DNA from: Neopusillimonas maritima
GTDB lineage: Bacteria > Pseudomonadota > Gammaproteobacteria > Burkholderiales > Burkholderiaceae_B
DNA: 64,000 nt
Direction: 5' to 3' (one strand)
Assembly: GCF_040930455.2 (NCBI RefSeq)
Contig: NZ_CP170494.1
The position numbers were made by a program, and so were the translations under genes. Below are positions 38,054 to 47,174 of this stretch, in pieces; the stretch's first letter is position 1, and the number at the start of each line of letters is the position of its first letter. A model generated the notes under the pieces. That model made no database searches. It worked only from the letters and a program-made list of their open reading frames with translations, and was not told where the DNA came from.

Positions 38054-39316
38054 TTATTCCAATAAGACCATGACAGGCCATGGGTCATAACTGAACCAGA
38101 TCAACAAAAGAATAACGCTCACCAGAAAGGGAATGAGCGCCTTGGCAATTTTCATTGGACTAATGCCTGTCATGGCGGACGCAACAAACAAACCTGTACC
38201 CACCGGTGGCGTTAACAGCCCCAACACCAGGTTCAAACACACAACCACGCCAAAATGAACCGGGCTAATTCCAAACTGGTCAACCGCTATCGGCAACAGA
38301 ATAGGCACAACAAGAATTAACGCGGCAATGCCCTCAATAAGCATGCCCACAATGAGCAGTTGAGCCATCACCAGCAGCATAAAAACAAATGGGCTGGATG
38401 TACTGGCGCCAATCCACTCGGCAACCATTTGAGGAATTTTCTCGAACGTGATGGTCCAGCCGAAAACACCTGCCGACGCAACAAGGAAAATAACCAACGC
38501 CGAATTTAACGCGGTGCGTTTCAGCAAATCGGGCATAACGCCCAATTTCAGATCACCATAACAAAACTTCCCTGCCAACAACGCGGCCAATGACGCCAAC
38601 CCTGCCGACTCTGTTGGCGTAGCCAGTCCGGACAAAATGCCACCAATGATAATAATGGGCACACCCAATGCAGGAATAACCTGAATAACAGACTGCACAG
38701 CCTCTTTCGCATCGGGCCAGCGACCTTTCGGATACGTATGTATAAACCCGAAACCGGCAACGATCAGGAAAAATGCCAACCCCATCAATATCCCGGGAAT
38801 AATCCCGCCGATAAACATGTCGCCAATGGATATCTGTGCCAGCACCCCATAAATAACAAACAGCATTGACGGCGGAATAATGGGGCCCATTAAACCGGCT
38901 GCAGCCGTAATGGCGGTTGAAAATGTTTTGTCGTATCCCTCGCGTTCCATTTCCGGCACGATGGCCCGAGACATAATGGCGATCTGCGCATTGGCCGACC
39001 CCATAATGGACGCCATCATCATGTTTGCCAGCAAGTTAATGTAGGCCAGACCACCGCGAAAGCCACCAAAAAACACCCGGGCGAAGTTAATAAGACGGCG
39101 TGTCAATCCACCTTCGTTCATTAACTCTCCGGCCAAAATAAACAGCGGGATGGCTAATAAACCGTATGACTCAACTGATCCGAATAATTGCTGCGCATAC
39201 GACTCAAACAAGACTGTATTGCCTGAATACCAAATATAAAACACCGCGGTTAAACAAAGACAGATCCCTATGGGAACCTGCAAAAGCAATAAGAGGGCAA
39301 ACACAAAAAACGTCAT
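38054..39316 (-). CDS. dctM: TRAP transporter large permease subunit (DctM)
   Basis: The 420-residue large membrane subunit of a tripartite ATP-independent periplasmic transporter, with about 12 membrane segments. Family marks are IPLFILAGELMNEGGLTRRLI, GSANAQIAIMSRAIVPEM, AAAGLMGPIIPPSMLFVIYG and LGLLTPPVGTGLFV. Its ATG overlaps the dctQ stop (ATGA). Together with DctP and DctQ it should import an organic or aromatic acid using a sodium gradient. Confidence 0.94.
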   Translation of the reverse strand: MTFFVFALLLLLQVPIGICLCLTAVFYIWYSGNTVLFESYAQQLFGSVESYGLLAIPLFILAGELMNEGGLTRRLINFARVFFGGFRGGLAYINLLANMMMASIMGSANAQIAIMSRAIVPEMEREGYDKTFSTAITAAAGLMGPIIPPSMLFVIYGVLAQISIGDMFIGGIIPGILMGLAFFLIVAGFGFIHTYPKGRWPDAKEAVQSVIQVIPALGVPIIIIGGILSGLATPTESAGLASLAALLAGKFCYGDLKLGVMPDLLKRTALNSALVIFLVASAGVFGWTITFEKIPQMVAEWIGASTSSPFVFMLLVMAQLLIVGMLIEGIAALILVVPILLPIAVDQFGISPVHFGVVVCLNLVLGLLTPPVGTGLFVASAMTGISPMKIAKALIPFLVSVILLLIWFSYDPWPVMVLLE

Positions 39317-39867
39317 AATGCCTGCCCCTCGGATTCATCCATGTAATGGCCACGCGGATCGTTCATTAAATTAACCAAGGTATGAAAGCAAAGCGACACC
39401 GCAAAGTACGGGACAATCAACCATGCCCAAAACTTGAACATGGGTAGCGTTACCGCTTTTTGCTGGTACATGAAGTTAAACGTTTCCGCGCTGAATGCGT
39501 CTTTATCAAAGCCCGCCTGGATCATGTCCAGGGGGGCATACCATTTCCAGCAAAATACCAAAAGCAAAATGCCGAACAGCAAAACACTTAAATCAACAAA
39601 GACACCCACTATGCGCCGCCACTTTCTGGGTAGAACGTCTACCAGCGCGGTTACGGCTACCGCCTGACGTTGTTTCAGTAGTACGGCTGTTCCCAGAAAC
39701 AACATCCAGATCATGGCAAAAATAGCGGCCTCATCAACCCAAAACTGAGAGTTATTCATGGCGCGGGTAATCACGTTGTAAATGATAAGAATCGTTACCA
39801 ACAACGCAAAAAAACCGGCCAACACCAGCTCGATTTGGGCGAGCCGGGTTGATAATCGCTGCAACAT
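39313..39867 (-). CDS. dctQ: TRAP transporter small permease subunit (DctQ)
   Basis: A 184-residue protein with four membrane segments, about 15-37, 47-66, 88-108 and 138-160. NVITRAMNNSQFWVDEAAIFAMIWMLFLG is the DctQ signature region (shown in part: QFWVDEAAIFAMIW). Start taken at ATG 39867 with AAGG eight bases upstream; a GTG at 39882 is possible. It lies 31 bases after dctP and overlaps dctM by four. Confidence 0.91.
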   Translation of the reverse strand: MLQRLSTRLAQIELVLAGFFALLVTILIIYNVITRAMNNSQFWVDEAAIFAMIWMLFLGTAVLLKQRQAVAVTALVDVLPRKWRRIVGVFVDLSVLLFGILLLVFCWKWYAPLDMIQAGFDKDAFSAETFNFMYQQKAVTLPMFKFWAWLIVPYFAVSLCFHTLVNLMNDPRGHYMDESEGQAL

Positions 39868-39897
39868 AGCGGGTACCTTCACTAACTTGAGAAAACG

Positions 39898-40884
39898 TTA
39901 TTTTTTAATATTCTTGGCTGCTTCACGCAGGCCGGACAGCGCTTCCGGTGTGCGCTTGGACCAGGTTTCCTCCCATTCCACAATCTCTTCCTCGAAAAAC
40001 TCGGGGCCGACATCTTTAATGGTTTTGCCCGTACCACGCACTTTTTCTTCCCAACCCGATTCTTTTGCTTTGTACTCAGCCATCACCATATCCAGGCGCT
40101 TGCTCATGAGATCGGTAATCATTTTACGATCTTCCTCGCTCATGTCTTTCCACACCCGCGCTGACACAACGCCCACCATCGGGAACATCATGTGATTGGA
40201 AACAAGAATCGTATCGGCCTTCTCCCAGAATTTCAAAGCCCAAATCAGTTCGAGGTCCATATCGATGCCGTCGACCTGCCCGTTGGCCAACGCATCGTAT
40301 ACAGCAGGCAATGGCAGCGGCGTGGGTGCAGCGCCCAGGTCGATATAGAAATCACGGATTGGGTCCAACGGCGTAATACGCAGCTTCATGCCACTTAAGT
40401 CGTCGGCGGTCTCAACCGGCTTGGCCGTTAAGATTTGACGCATCCCGGCCATGCCGTAGCCGATGCCCACAACACCCGCTTTGGCCGGCAGCTCTTTCAG
40501 CAAATTGGTTGCCGCCGGCGTTTTCAAAATTTCAGCCGCTTCGGCGACATTACGAACCAGATAAGGTGCGTACAACGCCCCTAGGTTCTCTACCCGGTTA
40601 GACGCTTCGGCAATAGTAAGAAATGCCATATCGAGGGCGCCGGTTTGCATTTGCTGAAGCATTTGCGCCTCACTTCCCAACTGGCCTGCTGGAAAAACTG
40701 ACACGGTATGTTTGCCACCGCTGGCTTCTTTAAGGTCTTCCGCAAAGCCGTTAGCCTGCTGCGTCCAGATATGCGGAGGGGGAGTAATAAGGCCCATACG
40801 GAAATCTTTGGCCAACGCCGGTGCACTGAAAGCGCACACGCCCGCCACAGCCGCGATTAAAGTTCCAATTTTTCGTATTTTCAT
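39898..40884 (-). CDS. dctP: TRAP transporter periplasmic binding protein (DctP)
   Basis: A 328-residue solute receptor with signal peptide about 1-25 (ending APALAKD). The fold marks are VSVFPAGQLGSEAQMLQQMQTGALDMAF, then LKLRITPLDP-like GMKLRITPLDPIRDFYIDLG with the conserved arginine that binds the ligand carboxylate, and ANGQVDGIDMDL. The start at 40884 is set by the signal peptide and GAGGAGACAG upstream. The ligand is a carboxylate; the catabolic neighbours suggest an aminoaromatic acid. Confidence 0.93.
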   Translation of the reverse strand: MKIRKIGTLIAAVAGVCAFSAPALAKDFRMGLITPPPHIWTQQANGFAEDLKEASGGKHTVSVFPAGQLGSEAQMLQQMQTGALDMAFLTIAEASNRVENLGALYAPYLVRNVAEAAEILKTPAATNLLKELPAKAGVVGIGYGMAGMRQILTAKPVETADDLSGMKLRITPLDPIRDFYIDLGAAPTPLPLPAVYDALANGQVDGIDMDLELIWALKFWEKADTILVSNHMMFPMVGVVSARVWKDMSEEDRKMITDLMSKRLDMVMAEYKAKESGWEEKVRGTGKTIKDVGPEFFEEEIVEWEETWSKRTPEALSGLREAAKNIKK

Positions 40885-40945
40885 TGCTGTCTCCTCGAGG
40901 TTGAAAGGACTCATTTAAAAAGTCCATTCTCTTGAAACTGGCGAC

Positions 40946-41938
40946 TTAGGCCAGATTAAAAAAAGTTATAGCATTGTCGTGCAGTATTTGCTGTTTTTCG
41001 TTCGGGGAAAACGATGATGCCTGCACCAAAGAACCGATAGGTTGCTCACCCAACGGATACGGATAATCCGACCCCATCATGAGGCGATCGACACCATGCA
41101 CATCGGCCAGCAAACGCAGTGAACCCTGGTCGAAAATAGTGGCATCGCAATAAAAACGGCGTGCGTACTCAGAAGGGGGACGAGGACAATCTTTGCGCAC
41201 GATATCGCGATATTTCCAGGCGTTGTCGACGCGACCCAGCAAATAGGCAAAACTGCCCCCGCCATGGGCGAAGCAAATCTTTAACGATTCAGGAATACGC
41301 TCCATGGCACCCGACAAAATTAACGACAACATGCCCAACTGCGTTTCCGCCGGCATGGAAACAAGCCACGGCAGCATCCATTGCTTCATGCGGCCCGGCC
41401 CACCCATCATGTCCCATGGGTGAACAAAAACCGGAATATTCTCATTGGCACAGTGAATGAGGAAATCAACCAAATCCGGATGATCGAGGTCTTTTTCACC
41501 CACATGATTACCAATTTGAACGCCCACACACCCGGCGGCCTGCGCCCGGGAGGCCTCGGCGCAAGCCAGCTTGATATCTTGCAAAGGCACTTGCGACAAA
41601 GCCTTCAAACGAGAGGGGTGATCTGCGCAAAATGCAATTGCCTGTTCATTCATTTGTGCCGCCCAATCTGCGGCTTTGGCTGGGTCCCACGTATAACCGA
41701 ACATGACCGGAGTTGAACACACCAATTGGGTCTCAACGCCCTGCTCATCGAGCTCCTGCACGCGATAGGCCGGATCCCACAACGCGCGGTACACAGGCCG
41801 AAAAGGCTGATCACCAAGCATAATATGGCCTTTCTGCCCGCCTTCGTCCACGCGCAGCCATGCTGCTTTTTCAGCGTCTACCTTATGGGCGACGTCTTTA
41901 CCAATAAGCGGAAAAAAATGAGAGTGAATATCGATCAT
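40946..41938 (-). CDS. nbaD: 2-Amino-3-carboxymuconate-6-semialdehyde decarboxylase
   Basis: Decarboxylates the ring-opened product of 3-hydroxyanthranilate (ACMS) to 2-aminomuconate semialdehyde, diverting it from quinolinate. It is a 330-residue zinc amidohydrolase-fold enzyme. Zinc ligands DIHSHFFP, HPWDMMGG and GSDYPYPLGEQ are present, with HGGGSFAYLLGRVDNAW carrying the active-site histidine. The sequence resembles the Pseudomonas enzyme over its whole length as recalled. It is between the dioxygenase and TRAP genes on the same strand. Confidence 0.95.
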   Translation of the reverse strand: MIDIHSHFFPLIGKDVAHKVDAEKAAWLRVDEGGQKGHIMLGDQPFRPVYRALWDPAYRVQELDEQGVETQLVCSTPVMFGYTWDPAKAADWAAQMNEQAIAFCADHPSRLKALSQVPLQDIKLACAEASRAQAAGCVGVQIGNHVGEKDLDHPDLVDFLIHCANENIPVFVHPWDMMGGPGRMKQWMLPWLVSMPAETQLGMLSLILSGAMERIPESLKICFAHGGGSFAYLLGRVDNAWKYRDIVRKDCPRPPSEYARRFYCDATIFDQGSLRLLADVHGVDRLMMGSDYPYPLGEQPIGSLVQASSFSPNEKQQILHDNAITFFNLA

Positions 41939-41972
41939 TCTGTAATGTCCATACCAGAAACTTCAAGCAAGC

Positions 41973-42545
41973 TTATAAATTAGGGTGAGAGGCTTTCAGG
42001 GTCGCGTGCCACGACTCGAAATCCCGGCCGGGGTGCACTTCTCCGCATTTGGCACAGGTGCGTTCAGCCTCGTTGGTGCTGTAAAAACGCTCGTAGGTAG
42101 GGGGAAGGTCTTTCACAATATTCTTCAGTTCAAGCTCATAACGCTGCAGTACATGGCCGCAACGTGCACAACTCCACTGAAACGCATCTTTTTCACCCGT
42201 TGGCCGCTGGCGCTCAATAACAAGACACAAGCTTCCTGCTTCAGGTCGCTGCGGCGAATGCAGCACATGCGGCGACATCAGAAATATGTCACCTTCTTTC
42301 AAATGAACACGCTCGTACTCACCGTTTTCCCACATTAAAAGTTGCGCGTTACCTTTGAACTGATAGAAAAACTCTTCTACCGGGTCATCGTGGAAATCGG
42401 AACGCTGATTCGGCCCACCCACAACCGTCACCATAAAATCGCTGTCCTGCCAGATTTGCTGGTTACCAACGGGGGGTTTCAGTAAATGCGCATGCTCATC
42501 GAGCCAATTTTTGAAATTGAGTGGATAACCATATTTAAAATTCAT
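41973..42545 (-). CDS. nbaC: 3-Hydroxyanthranilate 3,4-dioxygenase
   Basis: Cupin-fold extradiol dioxygenase opening 3-hydroxyanthranilate to ACMS. It has 190 residues. The catalytic iron site HDDPVEEFFYQ gives His and Glu, and HVLHSPQRPEAG the second His. Substrate residues Arg (NQRSDFHDD), Arg (SPQRP) and Glu (VIERQRP) are present. A rubredoxin-like second iron site, CARC and CAKC, marks the bacterial form. The ribosome binding site AGGAG is inside the last codons of the preceding deaminase gene, four bases between stop and start. Confidence 0.97.
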   Translation of the reverse strand: MNFKYGYPLNFKNWLDEHAHLLKPPVGNQQIWQDSDFMVTVVGGPNQRSDFHDDPVEEFFYQFKGNAQLLMWENGEYERVHLKEGDIFLMSPHVLHSPQRPEAGSLCLVIERQRPTGEKDAFQWSCARCGHVLQRYELELKNIVKDLPPTYERFYSTNEAERTCAKCGEVHPGRDFESWHATLKASHPNL

Positions 42546-42548
42546 CGC

Positions 42549-42980
42549 TCACTCCTGATCTGAAAGCGGCTTGTATGCTGTTGCCCGCATCTCAACCAGC
42601 AGGTGAGGATGAGGCAATTGATGCACAGCCACCGTTGTGCGCGTTGGTCCGTCATGATCGAAAAACTCGGCCCAGACCTCATTAAAGCCGCCGAAATCAT
42701 TCATGTTCACCAGAAACACCTGCACTTCAACCGCATCTTCGAGGCCGGCACCGGCATGTTGAAGAATATCGGCCATGTTCTGGATAACGGCGCGAGTCTG
42801 AACACGAATATCCAGATTGGTCACCCCCATGGGGTCGACCTCGACGCCTTCGAAGGAGTTATCGGGTCGACGCGAACTGGTACCCGAAACAAAAATGAAA
42901 TCGCCGGCGCGCCGATAATGTGGAAAGCGGCCCCGCGGCCTGGCTTTCCCACCAATAACCGCTGATTCTTTGCTGCTCAT
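42549..42980 (-). CDS. nbaF: 2-Aminomuconate deaminase (RidA family)
   Basis: Hydrolyses 2-aminomuconate to 4-oxalocrotonate and ammonia. It has 143 residues with the RidA/YjgF fold (FIFVSGTSSRRPD near residue 30; VFLVNMNDFGGFNEVW near 85; LPHPHLLVEMRATAY near the end). The length and ARPRGRFPHYRRAG start region match NbaF/AmnD rather than general RidA. AGGAGA precedes the ATG. It is the first structural gene after the LysR gene and is coupled to nbaC. The enzyme that makes its substrate, 2-aminomuconate semialdehyde dehydrogenase, is missing from the window. Confidence 0.88.
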   Translation of the reverse strand: MSSKESAVIGGKARPRGRFPHYRRAGDFIFVSGTSSRRPDNSFEGVEVDPMGVTNLDIRVQTRAVIQNMADILQHAGAGLEDAVEVQVFLVNMNDFGGFNEVWAEFFDHDGPTRTTVAVHQLPHPHLLVEMRATAYKPLSDQE

Positions 42981-43107
42981 GTAAGTCTCCTGTTATTTTC
43001 GTACTGTAGCGAACGCAACTGGACGTGAATAATAAATTCTTTTGGTCCAGGTATAAACAAATGGAATATCAAGTACCCTGCTCAGCCGGGGAAACGCGTA
43101 ACGAAAC

Positions 43108-44058
43108 TTAAGACGATATTTGCGAAGCCACGTCGTGCAGGCTTAACAGCAAGCGTTGGGTGGCCGGCGACGCAGTTCGACCATTAGCCAAGGTATAACC
43201 AACATAGCCAAACGGGATATCCTGCCCCACAGGTAAAACGCTTAATAAACCAAGATGAACAAATTTAGCGGCCACTTTGTAAGGCATGATGGCGATCATG
43301 TCGGAGTCCACCAACAAACCCAGGTTCGTCATGATCGAAACCGACTCCACAATACGGGTGGGCTTGCGCATTTTCAAGGTTTCAAAAAAGTGGTCAACCG
43401 AATGCGAGGCCTCAGATTCGGACGTTGGCAGAATCCAGTCCCAGGACTCCAGTTGAGCAACCGAAATCGTACGACTTGCCGCCAAAGGATGTTGGCGCCC
43501 TACCACCGCGCAAAGCGTTTCGGCGTATAGCGGAACGTGCTCATAGTCGGGGTTCTTTTCATGCAAGGGAATTAACCCCACCACCACATCAAGCTCACCC
43601 CTTGCCAGCTCAGGAAACATTTTGTCGTTGACCCCGACCCTGACCTGAACCACGACATTGGGTGCCATTTCACGCAAACGACGTACGGCACCAGGTAACA
43701 GTTGCGCAGACGCCGCCAGTAACGTTCCAACAACAACCTGGCCGGATACCCCCGCACTCCACGAATTCAAATCATCGGCCAAATACCGTAAGTCGGCCAT
43801 GAGCGTACGACAGTGATTGCGCAGCATCAGGCCAAAATCTGTGGGCTGTACGCCCCGCCGGGATCGCACCAATAATATTTGCCCGAAATGCTCCTCAAGC
43901 TCCTGAATGATTTTGGTAATAGCCGGTTGCGTCATGTGCAATTCACGAGACGCAGCCAACAATGAGCCGCAACTTAGCACCCGTTCAAAAACAGCCAATT
44001 GCTGCAATTTCAAACGCCGAACCAGCGATTGATTTGAAAAACTCATCATTGACGCCAT
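43108..44058 (-). CDS. LysR-family regulator of the aminoaromatic cluster
   Basis: A 316-residue LysR-type regulator. The N-terminal winged helix-turn-helix is about residues 10-70 (SLLAASRELHMTQPAITKIIQEL), and the effector domain follows from about 95. It resembles the GbpR/PcaQ-like branch. It is on the same strand as nbaFCD with 127 bases between, rather than divergent as is usual. Alternative starts exist at 44049 and 44046. An intermediate of 3-hydroxyanthranilate breakdown is the probable effector, by inference from neighbours. Confidence 0.9.
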   Translation of the reverse strand: MASMMSFSNQSLVRRLKLQQLAVFERVLSCGSLLAASRELHMTQPAITKIIQELEEHFGQILLVRSRRGVQPTDFGLMLRNHCRTLMADLRYLADDLNSWSAGVSGQVVVGTLLAASAQLLPGAVRRLREMAPNVVVQVRVGVNDKMFPELARGELDVVVGLIPLHEKNPDYEHVPLYAETLCAVVGRQHPLAASRTISVAQLESWDWILPTSESEASHSVDHFFETLKMRKPTRIVESVSIMTNLGLLVDSDMIAIMPYKVAAKFVHLGLLSVLPVGQDIPFGYVGYTLANGRTASPATQRLLLSLHDVASQISS

Positions 44059-44149
44059 TTAATTGTTTTAAGCACTTGAGACGGTTTGCGCTCAAGCTGA
44101 CAAAAACCTTAACATTAGACTACTTCATTTTTCAGGCCACACGCTCGAC

Positions 44150-45169
44150 ATGAGTCTTCTTATAGCATTTGCTGTACTGTCTATTACCATTTCATTTATT
44201 TGTTCAATACTGGAAGCTGCACTTTTATCCATCACACCAAGCTACATCGCCCAATTAAAGCTAACCAAGCCTAAATTACACGAAAAGCTTAGGGTCTTGA
44301 AAGACCGCATCGACCAACCCCTGGCCGCCATTCTTACTCTCAACACCATCGCACACACAGTAGGGGCCACAGGCGTGGGCGCGCAGGTTACTGTTGTATT
44401 CGGCAACGGCTATCTGGGTATTGCCTCAGCCGTGATGACCATCCTCATCCTGATTTTGTCTGAAATTCTGCCCAAATCAATGGGTGCGCGGTACTGGCCG
44501 GCAATTGCCCCTTACCTGCCCGGAACACTGAACAAGATGATTTTTGTTCTGAAACCTTTTATTTGGTTATCCGACCGAATTATGGACCTGTTCGGCGGCC
44601 CCGCCCCTGAACACGATGTGCGTCAGGAAATTAAAGCGTTGTCGATATTAGGCCGCGAAATGAACAAACTGGATGAAGACGAGCAGCGCGTGATCGCCAA
44701 CATCCTGGATTTGCACGATATGCGGATTCACGAAATCATGACGCCGCGCACCGTTTGTCGGTATATTTCGCCCGACATGACCATTGGCGAGTTCACTCGT
44801 CACGTACAGGAAAGCCAATTCTCGCGCTACCCCGTTATCGACAAGGACGAGAACCCGCTGGGCCTTTTGTTTCGTTACGACGTCATCGATGCCGACCCCG
44901 ACGCCAATATTTCAACGCTGATGAAGCCGGTAACCGTTGTTAACGAGAAAATGAGTGTCGAAAACGCGATGAGCCAATTCATTCAGGAACGACAGCATAT
45001 GTTCCTTGTTTATGACGAATATGGCAGTTGGCAAGGGCTGGTCACACTGGAAGACGTCATCGAAACCATTCTGGGCAAGCCAATTATGGATGAAACCGAC
45101 GACATACCCAGCATGCGCCGTTATGCCAAACGGCGTTGGAGACACCGTCTGAAGAGTCTGGAGGAGTAA
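44150..45169 (+). CDS. CNNM-domain and CBS-pair membrane protein (CorC/HlyC-like)
   Basis: A 339-residue protein. Residues about 1-140 form the DUF21/CNNM membrane domain (ISFICSILEAALLSITPSYI; ILTLNTIAHTVGATGVGAQ; SEILPKSMGARY), and two CBS motifs follow (about 205-320: MTPRTVCRYISPDMTIGEF; LFRYDVIDAD; YGSWQGLVTLEDVIETILG). Members are linked to magnesium or other cation transport. The CorC C-terminal domain of longer relatives is absent. It is divergent from the LysR gene. Confidence 0.9.
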   Translation: MSLLIAFAVLSITISFICSILEAALLSITPSYIAQLKLTKPKLHEKLRVLKDRIDQPLAAILTLNTIAHTVGATGVGAQVTVVFGNGYLGIASAVMTILILILSEILPKSMGARYWPAIAPYLPGTLNKMIFVLKPFIWLSDRIMDLFGGPAPEHDVRQEIKALSILGREMNKLDEDEQRVIANILDLHDMRIHEIMTPRTVCRYISPDMTIGEFTRHVQESQFSRYPVIDKDENPLGLLFRYDVIDADPDANISTLMKPVTVVNEKMSVENAMSQFIQERQHMFLVYDEYGSWQGLVTLEDVIETILGKPIMDETDDIPSMRRYAKRRWRHRLKSLEE

Positions 45170-45210
45170 TAAAGCAAGTACGCGTCAATACACAAAGCGG
45201 GCCATTGGCA

Positions 45211-46017
45211 TTATGCAATTCGCAAAGCCTTGCTTTGTATCATGGCGAACTCATTGGAATCTTCGTCATAGTCCCAGCGCTCAATCTCACATTGGCGTGC
45301 TCCACGGGCCAAGCCATGCCGTATCACATAGACGGAGTTGTTTGAGTCATGCCGGATACGGGTCGACACGGCAGTGCCGGCCTGAACAATCCACACCGGC
45401 CGCTGCAGGCTGGTAAAGCTGTCGTGCAGCCCTGAAATAAACGGACGATGAATGTGGCCGCCCAATATCAAATCGGCCCCGGCCTGCGCCCACTCGGTCA
45501 CGGCTTTCTGATGACCGCGCAACAGGTGCTCCTCATCTTCAGCGTGAGTGACATAAACAGGTTGGTGCGTCACAACAATGCGTAGTTGGTTTGCATCAGC
45601 CTGTTTCAAGCGTCGGGCCACATGCTCAATCTGTCTTGCCGAAACCTCGCCTTCGATATGCCGATAACGGCGCGTTGTCCGCACACCTATAACCAGCAAT
45701 TCCGGCGCATCATGAACAGGCTCAAGGTCGGAACCGAAGACCCGCCTGTAGCGTGAATAAGGCCCGAAAATGCGAGTGACCAGGTCGAATAGCGGGATAT
45801 CATGATTACCGGCAATAACCAGTCGGGACGGCACTGCCAGCCGGTCCATAAAGGCGCCGGCCGCAGCGAATTCAACCTTGCGCGCACGCTGGGTAATATC
45901 ACCAGACAGAATCACCAATTCAGGCGCCTGGGCATGTGCCAGACGCTCCAGTGCCTTAACGACTTGCGGCCGCTCTGTGCCGAAATGGGGGTCCGAAATA
46001 TGCAGCAGCACCCTCAT
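45211..46017 (-). CDS. Calcineurin-like metallophosphoesterase
   Basis: A 268-residue cytoplasmic phosphoesterase. Metal-binding motifs in order: LHISDPHFG (residues 5-13), LSGDIT, AGNHD, VVTHQP and LGGHIHRP. This is the 3',5'-cyclic-nucleotide phosphodiesterase-like layout; the substrate is unknown. Its ATG overlaps the stop of the lipid kinase gene (ATGA), so the two are coupled, which could suggest a lipid-phosphate substrate (inference). Confidence 0.87.
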   Translation of the reverse strand: MRVLLHISDPHFGTERPQVVKALERLAHAQAPELVILSGDITQRARKVEFAAAGAFMDRLAVPSRLVIAGNHDIPLFDLVTRIFGPYSRYRRVFGSDLEPVHDAPELLVIGVRTTRRYRHIEGEVSARQIEHVARRLKQADANQLRIVVTHQPVYVTHAEDEEHLLRGHQKAVTEWAQAGADLILGGHIHRPFISGLHDSFTSLQRPVWIVQAGTAVSTRIRHDSNNSVYVIRHGLARGARQCEIERWDYDEDSNEFAMIQSKALRIA

Positions 46018-46982
46018 GGCGCGTCCAATCTTGATTCGCGACGACGTTTAATTAATAGCAGGGGTTCTGGCGCCACACGAAACTTCAGCGGCGCGCGCAG
46101 CCAAATAATCTCACCGTCTGTCGCAACCTTAATGCGACGCTTACGCGCATTTCGCCACACTCCCAACGGAACAACGGTGAGACTGCGAAAACTGAAACCC
46201 TTGACATTTTCAGCGTCGGACAAGCGCCCCAACGCGCCGCGCGCAGCCAGCCACAACATCGCCATCGTTCCCACAGGTTTAACCGCAATCGCCGCCAGTT
46301 GTCCCTGCTTTGTTGATTCTGCCTGCGGCATACCAACCTGCTCAAGCTGAAGACGATTATTGCCAATAAAAAGTGTCATGGTTCGAAATTGTGTTTGCGT
46401 GCCATTTTGCTCCAGCGCCATGTCCAGATATCGATGATGCCGGAATGCTGTCACCACGGCCGACCAAAGCGCCACCAGCCTGCTGCGGCCATACCGCTGC
46501 TTGAATTTCTCACGATCTTCCAGCAATTCCGGATACAGGCCCACGCTGGCGTTAACGAGAAAAATATGGTCGTTCACCGAACCGACCTGTACCGGCACAG
46601 GCTCGCCGTGCAGCAAATCGTCGAGCGCTTCGGTAATCTCTTCGGGGATACCGTGCGTGCGACCAAAGTAATTGAACGTGCCTTGCGGGACGGCCCCGAA
46701 CAAACAACGGTTTGTCAAGGCAGCGGCCGCCACGAAATTAATTGTCCCGTCTCCACCAACGGCCACCACAGCGCCGTGTTCCTCCTGGGCGGCTCTAATT
46801 GCTTCCTGAACCGTGGTTTCCAGGCTGTTAACGTTTTCGATGACAAATATGCGATGTTTGCGCCCCGCCGAACTCATTGCGGATTCAATCGCCTGACATG
46901 CGGCGTCTGCATTCCGACGCCCCGAACCGCCATTAACAATAAAAAAGAGTGCTGGTTCGGGCTTGCGTGTTAGGGGTTGCAT
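46014..46982 (-). CDS. Diacylglycerol kinase-like lipid kinase (YegS/DAGK_cat)
   Basis: A 322-residue kinase of the DAGK catalytic family. FFIVNGGSGRR is near the N-terminus, and the nucleotide-binding AVGGDGTINFVA is near residue 80. PQGTFNYFGRTHGIP follows, with the typical PxGTxN. The C-terminal beta-sandwich domain runs from about residue 140. The ATG at 46982 gives the normal family start; a TTG at 47006 would add eight residues. Substrate may be diacylglycerol or another lipid. Confidence 0.87.
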   Translation of the reverse strand: MQPLTRKPEPALFFIVNGGSGRRNADAACQAIESAMSSAGRKHRIFVIENVNSLETTVQEAIRAAQEEHGAVVAVGGDGTINFVAAAALTNRCLFGAVPQGTFNYFGRTHGIPEEITEALDDLLHGEPVPVQVGSVNDHIFLVNASVGLYPELLEDREKFKQRYGRSRLVALWSAVVTAFRHHRYLDMALEQNGTQTQFRTMTLFIGNNRLQLEQVGMPQAESTKQGQLAAIAVKPVGTMAMLWLAARGALGRLSDAENVKGFSFRSLTVVPLGVWRNARKRRIKVATDGEIIWLRAPLKFRVAPEPLLLIKRRRESRLDAP

Positions 46983-47174
46983 GGAATTTTCCAGACGGCC
47001 TCGCAATAAATTGGCTTTTTTGACCGACGACGGGTGTCGGAACTTTGTTTTCTGTTCGATAGCATATGGTAGTTTCCCAGGCGCTGAACCGCAAACGCTC
47101 GCTGCTTGCCGCGCACATCAACATCTTTTCTCAAAAAACATCCATCGAAAATGTAACAATCTCCACCCCACCCC

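Noticed and set aside
34674..44058. Aminoaromatic region as a recent mobile island
   Set aside because: No integrase, transposase, tRNA junction or flanking direct repeat was seen, and base composition looks like that of its neighbours.
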